A DNA stretch of 64,000 nt from JAAUTY01 sp964397305 (GTDB lineage: Bacteria > Cyanobacteriota > Cyanobacteriia > Cyanobacteriales > Spirulinaceae), in assembly GCA_964397305.1 (NCBI GenBank), contig CAYNIP010000017.1:1-64000 (forward strand), in the 5' to 3' direction. Every line of letters begins with the position of its first letter. Position 1 is the first letter of the stretch. The position numbers and the translations under genes are program-made. Below are positions 29,968 to 39,488 of the stretch, one piece after another. Below the pieces are notes generated by a model. It saw nothing but the letters and a program-made list of their open reading frames with translations, was not told where the DNA came from and did not search any database.

Positions 29968-32307
29968 TTACACCAAGCGCTGGAGGGTGGTGAGGAGAAG
30001 TTCTTGATTAAACGTGTCCTTGGTAATGTAGGCATTGGCTCCGGCCTCCACGCCTCGCCGCCGATCCTCATCGGAGGCGAGGGAGGTGACGAGGACGATC
30101 GGCAACTCGTTGTAGACGGGGTTTTGGCGGACGCGGCGGGTGAGCTCGAGCCCGTCAAGATTGGGCATCTGAATATCGGAGATGATGGCATCGAAGCGGC
30201 GAGCCTGGAGCTTGCTCAATCCGTCTAGGCCATCGACCGCAGTGACGACTTCATAGCCAGCTCCTTCCAGGATGCGTTTCTCTTGGGTGCGAATCGTGAT
30301 CGAGTCCTCCACGAGCAAGACGCTGGTTTGGGTGGGGGCGATCGCCAGCTCTGGGGTCGGGGATGACGAGACTCGGCGACCTTCAGACTGGTGGTTCCCC
30401 AGGGACTTGAGCAGATCCAGGGGATTGAGGACGATACAGACGGCCCCAGTTCCCAAGATCGTCGCGCCAGCAACATTCCGCACGCGCTTGAGCAATTGGC
30501 TCTGGGGCTTGAGCACGACATCTTGGGTATCCACGAGGTCATCCACGAGGAGGCCGTAGCGCTCGTCGCCAACCCGCAACAGGATGCAGGGACGGCTGCG
30601 GGGCGCTGGCTCGGACCCGCTCGCGTCGGTGGGCAGCTCGAGGAGCGTTGCCAGTTCCGCGACGGAGATGGCTTGATGGTCGAGGGCGATCGCCCAGCGT
30701 CCCTCCAGGGTGAAGAGGTCATCCGGTTCTACCAACAGGCTGGTTTCGACAAACTCCACTGGCAGGCCGTAGATATCGCCCCGTACTTCCGTGAGCAATA
30801 CATTGGCCGTCGCCAAGGTGATCCCGAGCTGAAGGCGGAAGGTCGTGCCCTGCCCCGGCTCCGATTCAACTTGGATCGAGCCCTTGAGGCGCTCGACGTT
30901 GGTATAAACCACATCCAGGCCCACGCCTCGCCCCGAGACTTCCGTGACGACCGCCTGGGTGGAAAAACCGGGCAGAAAGATGAGGTTGTAGAGCTGGCTG
31001 GTGCTCATGGTCGCCAACTCGTCAGCTCGGTAGAGATTGCGGCGCAGGGCAGTTTGCTTGATTTTTTCCTGATCCAGCCCGCGCCCATCATCACTGACTT
31101 CGATGACGATGTTGTTCGCCGTCTGATAGCCCCGCAGGGTCAAGGTGGCCTGGCGCGGCTTGCCGCGGGCCTCTCGTTCGCTGGGGGGCTCAATTCCGTG
31201 GTCGATGGCGTTGCGGAGCAGGTGCATCAGGGGGTCTTTCATGTCCTCGAGGATGCGCTTGTCAGCGGTGGTGTCGCCGCCTTCAATGACCAGGCGCACC
31301 TCCTTGGCTTCCGCCCGCGCCAGATCCCGCACCAGACGCGGGAATAGTTGGAAGACATTGGCGAGGGGCAGGAGGCGCAGGGTACGAATGCGCTCCTCAA
31401 GGGTGCTGGCGATCGCCTCGAGCCGGGCCGAGTTTTCGTAGGTGGCGCTGCGTAAGCGGTCTACCAGGTCGGCCACCCGTTTATCCAGGTCTTCGCTGGC
31501 GCCCCGGACCCGCCACTCATCCCAGAGGGCCGCGAGGGCTTCCACCTCGGTGGCGACGTGGGCGATGCGGATCTTGGTCACGGTCAACTCGCCGGCCTGG
31601 GTCATCAGGTCATCGAGGTGGCGGGTGGCCACGCGGATGGTTTCAATCCGGTAGGGTTCGCCGGTCGGGGTCCGGGTCGGGGTGGGCGCGGTGGTGGTGG
31701 CGGGCACGACGGCGCTTTGGCTGGGGGGGAGGGCTACGTCTACCACGGCCGCGGGGGAGGCTGACTCTGGCTCCGGGACGGTCATCGAGACAGACTCCGG
31801 CTCGACCGCCGGTTCCGGTTCCAAGGCCGGTTCAAGGTCCGGCTCCGGCTCTAGGGGGGCTGGGGGGGAGGCCGGGAGGTCGGGGATGCTGGTTTGGTCC
31901 GGTTCTGGGGCCGCGGCCTCCGGGGGGGGGCTGGCTCCCATCAAGTTGGCCAGGGCGCGGAAGGTGTCGAGGCCGCTGGGCTCGCCGGTGACGGCTTCGG
32001 TCACGAGCTGGCCCATGGCATCGAAGCTTTGGTAGAGGCGATCGCTCAGATCGCCGGTCAGGGTCAGCTCCTGGCGGGCGATCGCGCCGAGGAAATGCTC
32101 GACCTGATGGGCTAAGGCCTCGACCCCCTTCACCCCCAGCATCCGCGCATCCCCTTTGAGGCTGTGGGCTTCCCGGAGCAGCCCTTCCAGGGGGGAGAGA
32201 TCGGCGGGCTGCTGCTCCAGTTGCAAGAGCCCAGCTTCCAGAGCTTGTAAGTGCTCTTCGCTGGCGGTTTTGAATAGGCTGCGGAGTTCGTCGTCTTCAA
32301 TGAACAT
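29968..32307 (-). CDS. hybrid CheA histidine kinase (Hpt-kinase-CheW-REC)
   Basis: Domains in order: Hpt with LREAHSLKGDARMLG (about 45-65), a Pro/Glu/Ala linker (about 125-220), dimerisation domain, HATPase (HLLRNAIDHGIEPP, VSDDGRGLDQEKI, GRGVGLDVV), CheW-like regulatory domain, and a C-terminal receiver with VLLVEDS, the phospho-acceptor Asp in AIISDIQMPNLDG, and ITKDTF. Fusion of CheA to REC is typical of Wsp, Pil and Hmp-type pathways that do not drive flagella. I start at the ATG at 32307; a longer frame begins at 32346. It is the last gene of the five-gene sensory cluster and follows the MCP by 77 nt. Confidence 0.94.
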   Translation of the reverse strand: MFIEDDELRSLFKTASEEHLQALEAGLLQLEQQPADLSPLEGLLREAHSLKGDARMLGVKGVEALAHQVEHFLGAIARQELTLTGDLSDRLYQSFDAMGQLVTEAVTGEPSGLDTFRALANLMGASPPPEAAAPEPDQTSIPDLPASPPAPLEPEPDLEPALEPEPAVEPESVSMTVPEPESASPAAVVDVALPPSQSAVVPATTTAPTPTRTPTGEPYRIETIRVATRHLDDLMTQAGELTVTKIRIAHVATEVEALAALWDEWRVRGASEDLDKRVADLVDRLRSATYENSARLEAIASTLEERIRTLRLLPLANVFQLFPRLVRDLARAEAKEVRLVIEGGDTTADKRILEDMKDPLMHLLRNAIDHGIEPPSEREARGKPRQATLTLRGYQTANNIVIEVSDDGRGLDQEKIKQTALRRNLYRADELATMSTSQLYNLIFLPGFSTQAVVTEVSGRGVGLDVVYTNVERLKGSIQVESEPGQGTTFRLQLGITLATANVLLTEVRGDIYGLPVEFVETSLLVEPDDLFTLEGRWAIALDHQAISVAELATLLELPTDASGSEPAPRSRPCILLRVGDERYGLLVDDLVDTQDVVLKPQSQLLKRVRNVAGATILGTGAVCIVLNPLDLLKSLGNHQSEGRRVSSSPTPELAIAPTQTSVLLVEDSITIRTQEKRILEGAGYEVVTAVDGLDGLSKLQARRFDAIISDIQMPNLDGLELTRRVRQNPVYNELPIVLVTSLASDEDRRRGVEAGANAYITKDTFNQELLLTTLQRLV

Positions 32308-32384
32308 GGAGAGTTTGCGGGTAGCCGTCCAGAGGGTAGCAGGCAAAAACGGGGGGGAAAAGCCCTAGGGCCGCTCCCCTGAAC

Positions 32385-33914
32385 TTAGACCATCTCCTGC
32401 AATGCGGCGGTGGCCTCCCGCAGGTTTTGGGTGCCGAGCTTGGTTTGGGTGATGCCCGAGGCGGTTTCTTTGGCTCCCTGATTGATGGCGTTCATGGCTT
32501 GAACCACTTGGGCGATCGCCGTGGCCTGCTGGCGGATATTGAGGGAGATTTGCTGGTTGCTGAGCACGACATTGTTCACAGCATCGGCAACGCCGACAAA
32601 GGCGGTAGCCGTTTCCTGGGCGATCGTCGCGCCACTCTCCACCGTCTTGGTTCCCTCGTCTGTCACCATGACGGTGGAATTGATGGCGTGTTGAATATCG
32701 CCGACCAGATCATTGATTTTCTGGGCCGACTGTTTGCTTTGGTCCGCCAGCTTGCGAATTTCCGCCGCGACGACGGCAAAGCCCTTGCCGTGCTCCCCGG
32801 CCCGTACTGCTTCCACGGCCGCATTCAGAGCGAGCATATTGGTCTGGTTGGCCAGATCCGAGACCAGTTGTGAGATGCTGCCAATTTGGTTGGTCTGCTC
32901 GCTGAGGCGGAGGATCTGCTCGGCGATCGCCCCCACCTTATCCCGCAGGCTGTTCATGCTGGCCAAGGTCTCGTCCACGGCTCGCGTGCCGCCATCAGCC
33001 AGCTCGAGGGCCCGTTGGGCAGCGGTGGCAGCGGCCTCCGCCTGCTCGGAGGATTGGCTCGAGGAGGCCCCCAACTCATCCATGGTCGTAGTGGTTTCAT
33101 TCACCGAGGCCGCCTGCTGGCTCGCCGTCCGCTCCTGTTGCTCGATCGTGGCGGCGATCTCGCTGGTCGAGGCCGCGAGGGTACTGGTCGTCGCCGTCAT
33201 CCGCTGGGTAATGCTCCAAAGGAGCCAGGCCCCCGCTGCCAAGGCGATCAGGAGGGAGGCGATCGCCGAGCCCCAAACAGTGGTCATGAGGGTGTTGTAG
33301 GCGGCTGCTTCCAGGGCCATACTCTCCTCAAAGAGCTCCGCTTGCCGGGTGTTAAATTCTTCAGTAAGACGGGCGATTTGCTCCGACTGCTGCCGTCCCG
33401 TATCCGTCCGCCAGGCGGCGATCGCCCCTTCGACATCACCGCGCCGCGCCTGGGCGATCAGGCTGACATTGATATCCTCCAAGCGCTGCTCGACGGCAAA
33501 GAGTTCCGCCAACCGCTGCTCTTGCAAGGCGTCAGCCACCAAGGGCTCCAGCGTCACTTCCAGCGCATCGATTCTGCGGATCGCTTCTTCAAACCGTCGC
33601 TCCCGGTCTGGATCGGGCTGGAGGAGGTAGCCGCGCGTGAGTTGAGACTGGCGTTCAGCATACAAGGCCCAGTCCCGAATCATGGCATTGGCCTGGCCGC
33701 GCCGGTTGACAATGACGGTTTGCGCTCGCAGGCGGGTCGCTTGGTTAGAGACCACGCCCGCCGAGAAAATTGCCAAGATGACTGGGACCGCGTAGCCAAG
33801 AATGATCCAGTAACGCAAGCGCCAGCCCTGGCGGGCGCTCAGTCCGGAGGCGGCTGGGGTATGAGGAGCCAAGCTGGGGGAGTGGGTCGGGCGAGCAGTA
33901 TCGTGGTCAAGCAT
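32385..33914 (-). CDS. methyl-accepting chemotaxis protein
   Basis: The 509-residue receptor has two membrane helices (about residues 33-55 and 208-230). They enclose a helical sensor of about 150 residues that looks like a four-helix bundle. A long coiled-coil signalling domain follows, with the hallmark tip EHGKGFAVVAAEIRKLADQS. There is no obvious HAMP domain; the coil seems to start soon after TM2. Signals are unknown. It lies between the CheW and CheA genes and should form the signalling array with them. Confidence 0.93.
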   Translation of the reverse strand: MLDHDTARPTHSPSLAPHTPAASGLSARQGWRLRYWIILGYAVPVILAIFSAGVVSNQATRLRAQTVIVNRRGQANAMIRDWALYAERQSQLTRGYLLQPDPDRERRFEEAIRRIDALEVTLEPLVADALQEQRLAELFAVEQRLEDINVSLIAQARRGDVEGAIAAWRTDTGRQQSEQIARLTEEFNTRQAELFEESMALEAAAYNTLMTTVWGSAIASLLIALAAGAWLLWSITQRMTATTSTLAASTSEIAATIEQQERTASQQAASVNETTTTMDELGASSSQSSEQAEAAATAAQRALELADGGTRAVDETLASMNSLRDKVGAIAEQILRLSEQTNQIGSISQLVSDLANQTNMLALNAAVEAVRAGEHGKGFAVVAAEIRKLADQSKQSAQKINDLVGDIQHAINSTVMVTDEGTKTVESGATIAQETATAFVGVADAVNNVVLSNQQISLNIRQQATAIAQVVQAMNAINQGAKETASGITQTKLGTQNLREATAALQEMV

Positions 33915-33958
33915 CAGGTTCTCTCCTAAAACGTTGCGGGGGGAAGGGGGAAAGCCGG

Positions 33959-35056
33959 TCAGGGGGTTTCATCCACCACCAAGCTGCCCTCCCTCAAGAG
34001 GGTTTCGAGGTCTAGCAGGCTCATCAGGCGATCGCCATAGGGAGCTGTTCCCTGGAGGTATTCCCCGGCCGCGGCTTGCAGGGCCGTCGGGACGCTGCCG
34101 ATGGTGGTTGGATCAAGGAGCAAGACATCCAGCACCGCATCCACCCCCAGGCCAACGACCAGAGTCTCCACCACCACGATCACGGCCTGAAACAAGGCTG
34201 GGCGCGTTCGCGAAGCGTCTCCGTAGGAGAAACGCGGCGGCAATTGCAGCCAGGTACGGATATCGATCAGCGTGACGATTTCACCCCTCAGGTTGGTATT
34301 GCCGACGATGTGGGGCGGGCAGCAGGGCACGGGCGTCAGGTAACGCAGCTCAGCAAACTCACGCACCAGCCGCAGATCCAAGGCGAAGACTTCTTCCCCA
34401 AGCTGAATCACGGCCAAGGGGTGGAATCCCTGGGTATCTTGGGTGGTCGTTACTTGGCGGAGGCTGGCGGCCCGAGCCCGTAGCAAGTCGCGCTCCGCCG
34501 GCGTGGCGTCCGGAAAGAAGCGCCGTTGAACCATCAAGGCCCCGTCCGGGGCGGCCTCCTCCAGGGCGGCGGCGGGTTCTGCCAGCTCCCCAGCCCGCAC
34601 CAGGGCCTCGACCGAGAGCAGCACAATGATTTCGTCCCCCCAGCGGGCGATCCCTTGGCTCACCGTCACTAAGGACCGGGAAGTCCCTTCGCGGCCGTAG
34701 CGGAGATCCCGCTCAATCGCCGCCGGGGCGATCGCCTGCACCTCGCGCACCCGATTGACCAGCAGCCCGAGCCGCTGCTGTTGCCAGTGGAGGACCACGA
34801 CACTATCGTGGATGTGATAGGGGAGGGACTCGTAGCCGAGCCGCCGGTTGAGATCGATCACGGGCACGATCGCGCCGCGCCGATCGAGCACCCCAATGAT
34901 GTCCGGGGGCGCTTCGGCAATCGGGGTCAGCTCGGGGAGCAGCAAGATTTCCTCAACGGCTAGACTATCAAGGCCGTAGAGGGACTCCCCTAAGCTCACC
35001 ACTAGGTAGGGAGCCGTTGCTTCAGGGGGCAGCAGAGGTGAAGATTTTGATTCCAT
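33959..35056 (-). CDS. double CheW-domain coupling protein
   Basis: The protein has two CheW domains. The first is at about 15-150 (YLVVSLGESLYGLDSLAVEE, IIGVLDRRGAIVPVIDL, RLGLLVNRVREV). The second is at about 215-355 (LAVIQLGEEVFALDL, IVGNTNLRGEIVTLIDI). CheW couples receptors to CheA. Fused pairs occur in alternative chemosensory systems. The ATG at 35056 is used, since the earlier codon at 35062 is TTG. The second domain contains an in-frame insertion of a 32-bp palindromic repeat (34204-34235), encoding part of FSYGDASRTRP. Confidence 0.88.
   Translation of the reverse strand: MESKSSPLLPPEATAPYLVVSLGESLYGLDSLAVEEILLLPELTPIAEAPPDIIGVLDRRGAIVPVIDLNRRLGYESLPYHIHDSVVVLHWQQQRLGLLVNRVREVQAIAPAAIERDLRYGREGTSRSLVTVSQGIARWGDEIIVLLSVEALVRAGELAEPAAALEEAAPDGALMVQRRFFPDATPAERDLLRARAASLRQVTTTQDTQGFHPLAVIQLGEEVFALDLRLVREFAELRYLTPVPCCPPHIVGNTNLRGEIVTLIDIRTWLQLPPRFSYGDASRTRPALFQAVIVVVETLVVGLGVDAVLDVLLLDPTTIGSVPTALQAAAGEYLQGTAPYGDRLMSLLDLETLLREGSLVVDETP
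34204..34235. repeat. Palindromic cyanobacterial repeat inserted in the CheW gene
   Basis: The 32 bases from GCGTTCGCGAAGCG to GGAGAAACGC look like the widespread GTTCGCG-AAGCGTCTC repeats that litter cyanobacterial genomes. The ends GCGTT and AACGC are complementary, and TCTCC-GTA-GGAGA forms a hairpin. It lies within the second CheW domain and adds about 11 codons without breaking the frame. Confidence 0.6.
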
Positions 35057-35066
35057 AAACAAGTCT

Positions 35067-36569
35067 TTAGCAGCGGTCTAGCTTAGCTGCCAGCAAGCGC
35101 TGGAAATCGGCCACGGTCAGATCCACCCCAGGAGCCAGTTGCGTCGCCGGTGATACTCCCTCCGGGACACTCTGCGCAGGCGCGGCTAACAAGTGCCGCG
35201 CTGAAGCATACATCTTACAGGCACGCTTGCGATCCCCCTCGCGTTCGTAGAGTGTCCCCAGTCCGTAGTGAGCCCAACTCGAATCGGGTTCAAGGTAGAT
35301 GATCTTTTTGAAAATGGCCTTAGCTTCTTCAAAATTACTGCTTTCCTCCGCAATCTGGGCCAAAAGGTAATAAATTGCAACCGTAAAGGGCTGCTGGGCT
35401 AGGGCTCGGTGGCAATACTGAATGGCGCGGTCATAGTCCCCGGTATTGGCATAAATCTGCGCCAACAGCTCGCAGGCGGCAAAGGAACGGGGCTGCACCG
35501 CTAGCACCGCCTCCGCCGCCTGAGCCGCTTGCCGGTAGGCCTTGGCCGTAAACAGGGTCTGAGCAACTCCCAGCCGCTCCTCCGGATTACTGACAGAGGG
35601 CGGGGCGGGGACCGCTGGCCGGCTCGGAGGAGTCCAAGGGGAGACCGGCTGGGGGGGCGGCGCGGGGGCCGCAGCGCGAGGCGGCCCCGGTCGGGCTGGC
35701 TTGACTGGAGGAGCCCCGTCCCCGCAGCGCTGATAAACGATGGACTCGGGAAAAATGCGACTGACGAAGCCCGTCAGCGCTTGCCCATAGAGTTCCGCGT
35801 GGCCCGTGAGCAAGTACCCCTCCGGGCCCAGGGCCCGAGCGAAATGGGTCAGGGTGCGGGCGATCGCCGCTTGGTGAAAATAGATAAACACATTGCGGCA
35901 GAGGATCAGATCAAACAACTGCCCCCGCAGGGCCGGAGAATGCTCCAGGGGTTCCACCAAGTTGCAGGGGTGAAACTCTACCCAGGGTTGCACCAGCGCG
36001 CTAATTTGGTAGCCCCCCGAGACGGGCTCAAAATAGCGCTGGCGGTAGTCCGCCGGCAGGACGCGAAAGGACCAATTGCTATACCATCCCCGGCGCGCCC
36101 GGGCCAGAGCCTCCGGATTGAAGTCCGTCGCCAGAATGCGGCAGTCCCACTGAGCCAAATCGGGCAGGAGCTGAAGCAAGAGCATCGCCAGCGAATAGGG
36201 CTCCTCCCCGGTCGAGCAGCCAGCACTCCACAGGCGCAGCCGACGCTGGGGGCGCTGGCGGGCAATCAGCTCCGGCAGCAGGCCTTGCTCCAGGAGCTGA
36301 AACTGACCGCGATCGCGGAAAAAATAGCTCTCAATATTCGTCAGCCGGGCCGCCAACCGCGACCACTCCTGCTCACTAGAGGGAGACTGAGCTGCCAAGT
36401 AGGCCGTGTAGTCGCTCACGGCCGGCAGACCCAAGGCGCAACAACGAGCCTGGGCTGTCTGGGCCAGCACCGCTCGGTCCGCCTCCCGCAGATGCAAGCC
36501 CGTGCGCTGGGCAATCAAGTCCGTCAAGGCGAGGAGGGCCTCGGGGCTAGTCGTGACGCGAAACACCAT
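35067..36569 (-). CDS. CheR-type methyltransferase with TPR repeats
   Basis: The N-terminal half is CheR: a helical N-domain with RLTNIESYFFRDRGQFQLLE, the SAM site RLWSAGCSTGEEPYSLAM, ILATDFNPEAL, and LILCRNVFIYFH. A Pro-rich linker (about 285-330) leads to three or four TPR units (about 330-455, for example LAQIYANTGDYDRAIQYCHRAL and YGLGTLYEREGDRKRA). CheR with C-terminal TPRs is the architecture of WspC. It methylates glutamates on the MCP. I start at the ATG at 36569. No CheB demethylase is found in the cluster. Confidence 0.92.
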   Translation of the reverse strand: MVFRVTTSPEALLALTDLIAQRTGLHLREADRAVLAQTAQARCCALGLPAVSDYTAYLAAQSPSSEQEWSRLAARLTNIESYFFRDRGQFQLLEQGLLPELIARQRPQRRLRLWSAGCSTGEEPYSLAMLLLQLLPDLAQWDCRILATDFNPEALARARRGWYSNWSFRVLPADYRQRYFEPVSGGYQISALVQPWVEFHPCNLVEPLEHSPALRGQLFDLILCRNVFIYFHQAAIARTLTHFARALGPEGYLLTGHAELYGQALTGFVSRIFPESIVYQRCGDGAPPVKPARPGPPRAAAPAPPPQPVSPWTPPSRPAVPAPPSVSNPEERLGVAQTLFTAKAYRQAAQAAEAVLAVQPRSFAACELLAQIYANTGDYDRAIQYCHRALAQQPFTVAIYYLLAQIAEESSNFEEAKAIFKKIIYLEPDSSWAHYGLGTLYEREGDRKRACKMYASARHLLAAPAQSVPEGVSPATQLAPGVDLTVADFQRLLAAKLDRC

Positions 36570-36622
36570 ACTCAAACAAGGGCAAAGGAGGAATAAAACC
36601 CCACAACAAGCCGGGGATGGCC

Positions 36623-39025
36623 CTAGTGGGGGCGCAGCTCTGGCGGGGGCACAGCCGGAATCGCGATCACAAACTCTGTCCCCTCTCCCAGCGTCGAATG
36701 GCAGTCCAGTTGGCCTCGGTGCTTCTCGACAATGATCTGGTAGCTGATCGACAGGCCCAGCCCCGTGCCCTTGCCCACAGGCTTTGTGGTGAAGAAGGGA
36801 TCAAAGATGCGCTTGCGCGTCGCTTCATCCATGCCAGCGCCATTGTCGCGGATGCAGATGTAGACCATGCCGTAGGGGCGCTCGTCATCCGGGGGCTCAG
36901 GATCAGGATCAGGGTCAAATTCCGTCGTAATCGCGATCTGGTGCGGCTCTGGTTGGCCGGTAAAGGCGTCGGCCGCATTGCTGATGATATTCATAAATAC
37001 TTGGTTCAACTGCCCAGCGTAACACTCCACTAGGGGCAAGTTGCCATAGTGACGCTGGATCTGCACCTCCGGCTGTTCGGCTTTGGCCTTCAGGCGGTTG
37101 TGCAGGATCAGCAACGTGCTGTCGATGCCCTCGTGAATATCCACGGGCTTCATCTCGGCCTGATCCAGGCGCGAGAAATTCCGCAGCGAGAGGACGATCT
37201 GCCGGATACGCTCCGCACCAATTTGCATCGAGGCCAGGGTTTTCGGCAGATCTTCCAAGATAAAGTCAATATCAATCTCCGTGGCCAAGGCCTCAATGTC
37301 CGGGGCGGGGCTCGGGTAGCGCTGCTGGTAGAGGTGGATCAGCTTCAGTACAGCATCGACGTATTCCCCCGTGTAGCTGAGGTTGCCGGAAATAAAATTG
37401 ACCGGATTATTGATCTCGTGAGCAATGCCCGCAATCATTTGCCCCAGGCTCGACATCTTCTCGGTCTGGATTAACTGCGACTGGGTGCGCCGCAGTTCTT
37501 CCAGGGTCAATTGCAACTGCTGGGCTTGGGTCTGGGCGGCTAGGGCGGTGGCTCGGGTCTGGGCAAAGAGTTCAGCCTGATCGATGGCGAGGGACAATTG
37601 ATCCACCACCGCTTGCAACAGCTCTAGATCGTTCTCGCTCCAGTAGCGGGACCTACGGCGGCTGGCGCAAAAGATGGCCCCGAGGTGTTGCGATCGCGTC
37701 TTCAGGGGCAACACCAAGAGGGCGTGCAGGTCTAGCTCTGCCAACAGGTCCCGCCAGGCTTGGGTCTTGGCATCACCGCGATCGCGCCCCAGCCGCGCCG
37801 CCCCCAAGTCGTCAATCCGGAGCGGCCGCTGCTCAATAATCGCCTCCGTCAGCAGGGCCAGGGACTGGGGCGGATAACTCCCCAGATCGGGAGGTTGCAG
37901 AGATGGGTCGTAGGCTTGATGGCTGACCGTGAGACTCGCCTGCTCCCCTTGCTGCCAGCACCAGAGGTAGCTGCACCAGTCTACGTGCAACAGGTTGCGG
38001 ATCTCCCGCACCGCCGTACCCAGGATCGTGTCCAGATCCAGGGAATCACGGATCTGGTTTGCGAGCCGAAAGAGCAAGGCCTCGCGGCGGGATTGCAGGG
38101 CGGCCCGGGCCCAGGTGCGGTCAATGGCCACGGCCAAGTTATCGGCAATCGTCGCCAGGGTTTCCTCGATCGTCGCCGAGGGCAGGTGGGGGAGCCAGAC
38201 TCCCAGGACCCCAATCAGCCGCTCCTCGATCGTCAAGGGATAGGTGGCCAACCACAGGCCCCTCGCCTCCAGTTGGGGCAGGGTCAGGTCGCAGTAAAAG
38301 TCAGACTCCGCCGGCCGCTCCGGGGGCGAGCTGGGGGATCGGTGGGTCAGGGTTAGGTGTTGGCAGTGGGGCTGCTGGGAGCGGAGGGTGGGCTGGAGCA
38401 GGGGCTCCTCGAGGCTGACGGTGCGCTGGCGGATCAGGTCGGCCTGGGGGAAGAGGGGCAGCAGGGAGGGGGTCTCAAAGGCGGGGGCGAGGGCCGAGGC
38501 CTGGAGTTCGAGGTGGTTCGCGAGCGAGTTGTGAGCCCAGAGGGCGATCGCCGCCGCATCAAGCTCCCTCACCAAAAGCTGGCTGCAATCCTCAAGGCCG
38601 TCGCGAGAGGCCGATTTTTGCACCAAGGCGTGGCTCACCTGGGCCTCCAGCTGGGCGAGTTGCGATCGCTCCAGCAGGGCCGCCTCGATCCGTCGCCGAG
38701 TGGAAATGTCCTGTAGACAGACGGCTAACCCCTCGCCGCAGGGGGTCAGTTGGGCCTCGTACCAGCGCTGATTGTAGTCAAGGTAGACCTCGAGACGGGT
38801 GGGCGAGGGCTGCTGCTGAGCTTGGCGGATTCCTTGCTCTAGGTCAGAGTTGGCGAGGTGAGGACAATCCTCCCAGAAGCAGCGACCGATGAGGTGCTGG
38901 CGGGGCTCCCCCAAAAACTGCTCAGCCGCACGATTGAGGGAAGTGAAGTGACCGGTCGTATCGAGGACGAAAAAGACATCGGCGATCCCGTCAATCCATT
39001 GTGCGTTCATTAAGCTTCTCATCAT
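36623..39025 (-). CDS. PAS-GAF-GAF sensor histidine kinase heading the che-like cluster
   Basis: Domains: PAS (about 10-115, ADVFFVLDTTGHFTSLNRAA), GAF (about 135-310), a second GAF (about 320-500, RDLLAELDLHALLVLPLK), coiled coil, and a transmitter. The transmitter has MIAGIAHEINNPVNFISG (acceptor His), NQVFMNIISNAADAF, RDNGAGMDEATRKRIFDPFFT and GTGLGLSISYQ. No chromophore-binding Cys motif is visible in the GAFs, so they are probably ligand or protein sensors. Starts at 39025, 39022 and 39010 are possible; the last has GAGAAG close by. It lies 53 nt upstream of the CheR gene and is the likely first gene of the five-gene operon. Confidence 0.9.
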   Translation of the reverse strand: MMRSLMNAQWIDGIADVFFVLDTTGHFTSLNRAAEQFLGEPRQHLIGRCFWEDCPHLANSDLEQGIRQAQQQPSPTRLEVYLDYNQRWYEAQLTPCGEGLAVCLQDISTRRRIEAALLERSQLAQLEAQVSHALVQKSASRDGLEDCSQLLVRELDAAAIALWAHNSLANHLELQASALAPAFETPSLLPLFPQADLIRQRTVSLEEPLLQPTLRSQQPHCQHLTLTHRSPSSPPERPAESDFYCDLTLPQLEARGLWLATYPLTIEERLIGVLGVWLPHLPSATIEETLATIADNLAVAIDRTWARAALQSRREALLFRLANQIRDSLDLDTILGTAVREIRNLLHVDWCSYLWCWQQGEQASLTVSHQAYDPSLQPPDLGSYPPQSLALLTEAIIEQRPLRIDDLGAARLGRDRGDAKTQAWRDLLAELDLHALLVLPLKTRSQHLGAIFCASRRRSRYWSENDLELLQAVVDQLSLAIDQAELFAQTRATALAAQTQAQQLQLTLEELRRTQSQLIQTEKMSSLGQMIAGIAHEINNPVNFISGNLSYTGEYVDAVLKLIHLYQQRYPSPAPDIEALATEIDIDFILEDLPKTLASMQIGAERIRQIVLSLRNFSRLDQAEMKPVDIHEGIDSTLLILHNRLKAKAEQPEVQIQRHYGNLPLVECYAGQLNQVFMNIISNAADAFTGQPEPHQIAITTEFDPDPDPEPPDDERPYGMVYICIRDNGAGMDEATRKRIFDPFFTTKPVGKGTGLGLSISYQIIVEKHRGQLDCHSTLGEGTEFVIAIPAVPPPELRPH

Positions 39026-39488
39026 CCGAAACCCTTTGCCGTCGTTGCCCAAGCGTAACCCTGACTGCCGCTTCGGTCACACGCGGCTTGCTGGGTGAAT
39101 TGCTAGCCTCAACTGGGGGCTCCCGGACACATCAGCGGCTCGCCAGGCTAGCAGCCCTACGCTGACTACCGCTGTTCACTCACGGCTCACGCCTCTGTAT
39201 CTTCCCCTACTATAACTATGCTAGCGCTATAACTTTCCGCCCAAGCTTGCAGTTTTTTACGAGTTCTGACGTTTTCTAAATTAAATGTTGGTGCTAAAGA
39301 AATTATGCGGCCGCGTTGCCGCCTGGAGGGCTTTGGGTGCTCCTCAAGTGGAAGCGGCAGGGACTGGGGGATGAGGGCTCTAGGGTTCGGGGCGGGGAGT
39401 TAGGCCCTTGATCAGGAAGCAGCGCTCCCGGAGCGCGTAGGATGGCTAAAGAGTCTTAGCCGTTCATTCCCTAGCGAGACCTGCGATT
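39026..39488. other. Divergent intergenic region with AT-rich core and repeat fragment
   Basis: This 463-nt spacer separates the minus-strand sensory cluster from the plus-strand rmlA. An AT-rich core at about 39220-39305 holds CTATAAC repeats and could carry the cluster promoter (TATAGT on the minus strand), but no clear -35 box matches. At 39330-39390 a decayed GGGGGATGAGGGC block resembles the inside of repeat family A. No gene is seen. Confidence 0.5.

Noticed and set aside
36623..39025. GAF domains tested as bilin-binding
   Set aside because: Neither GAF has the CH or DXCF cysteine motif, so a photoreceptor role is not supported, unlike in the kinase at 48291.
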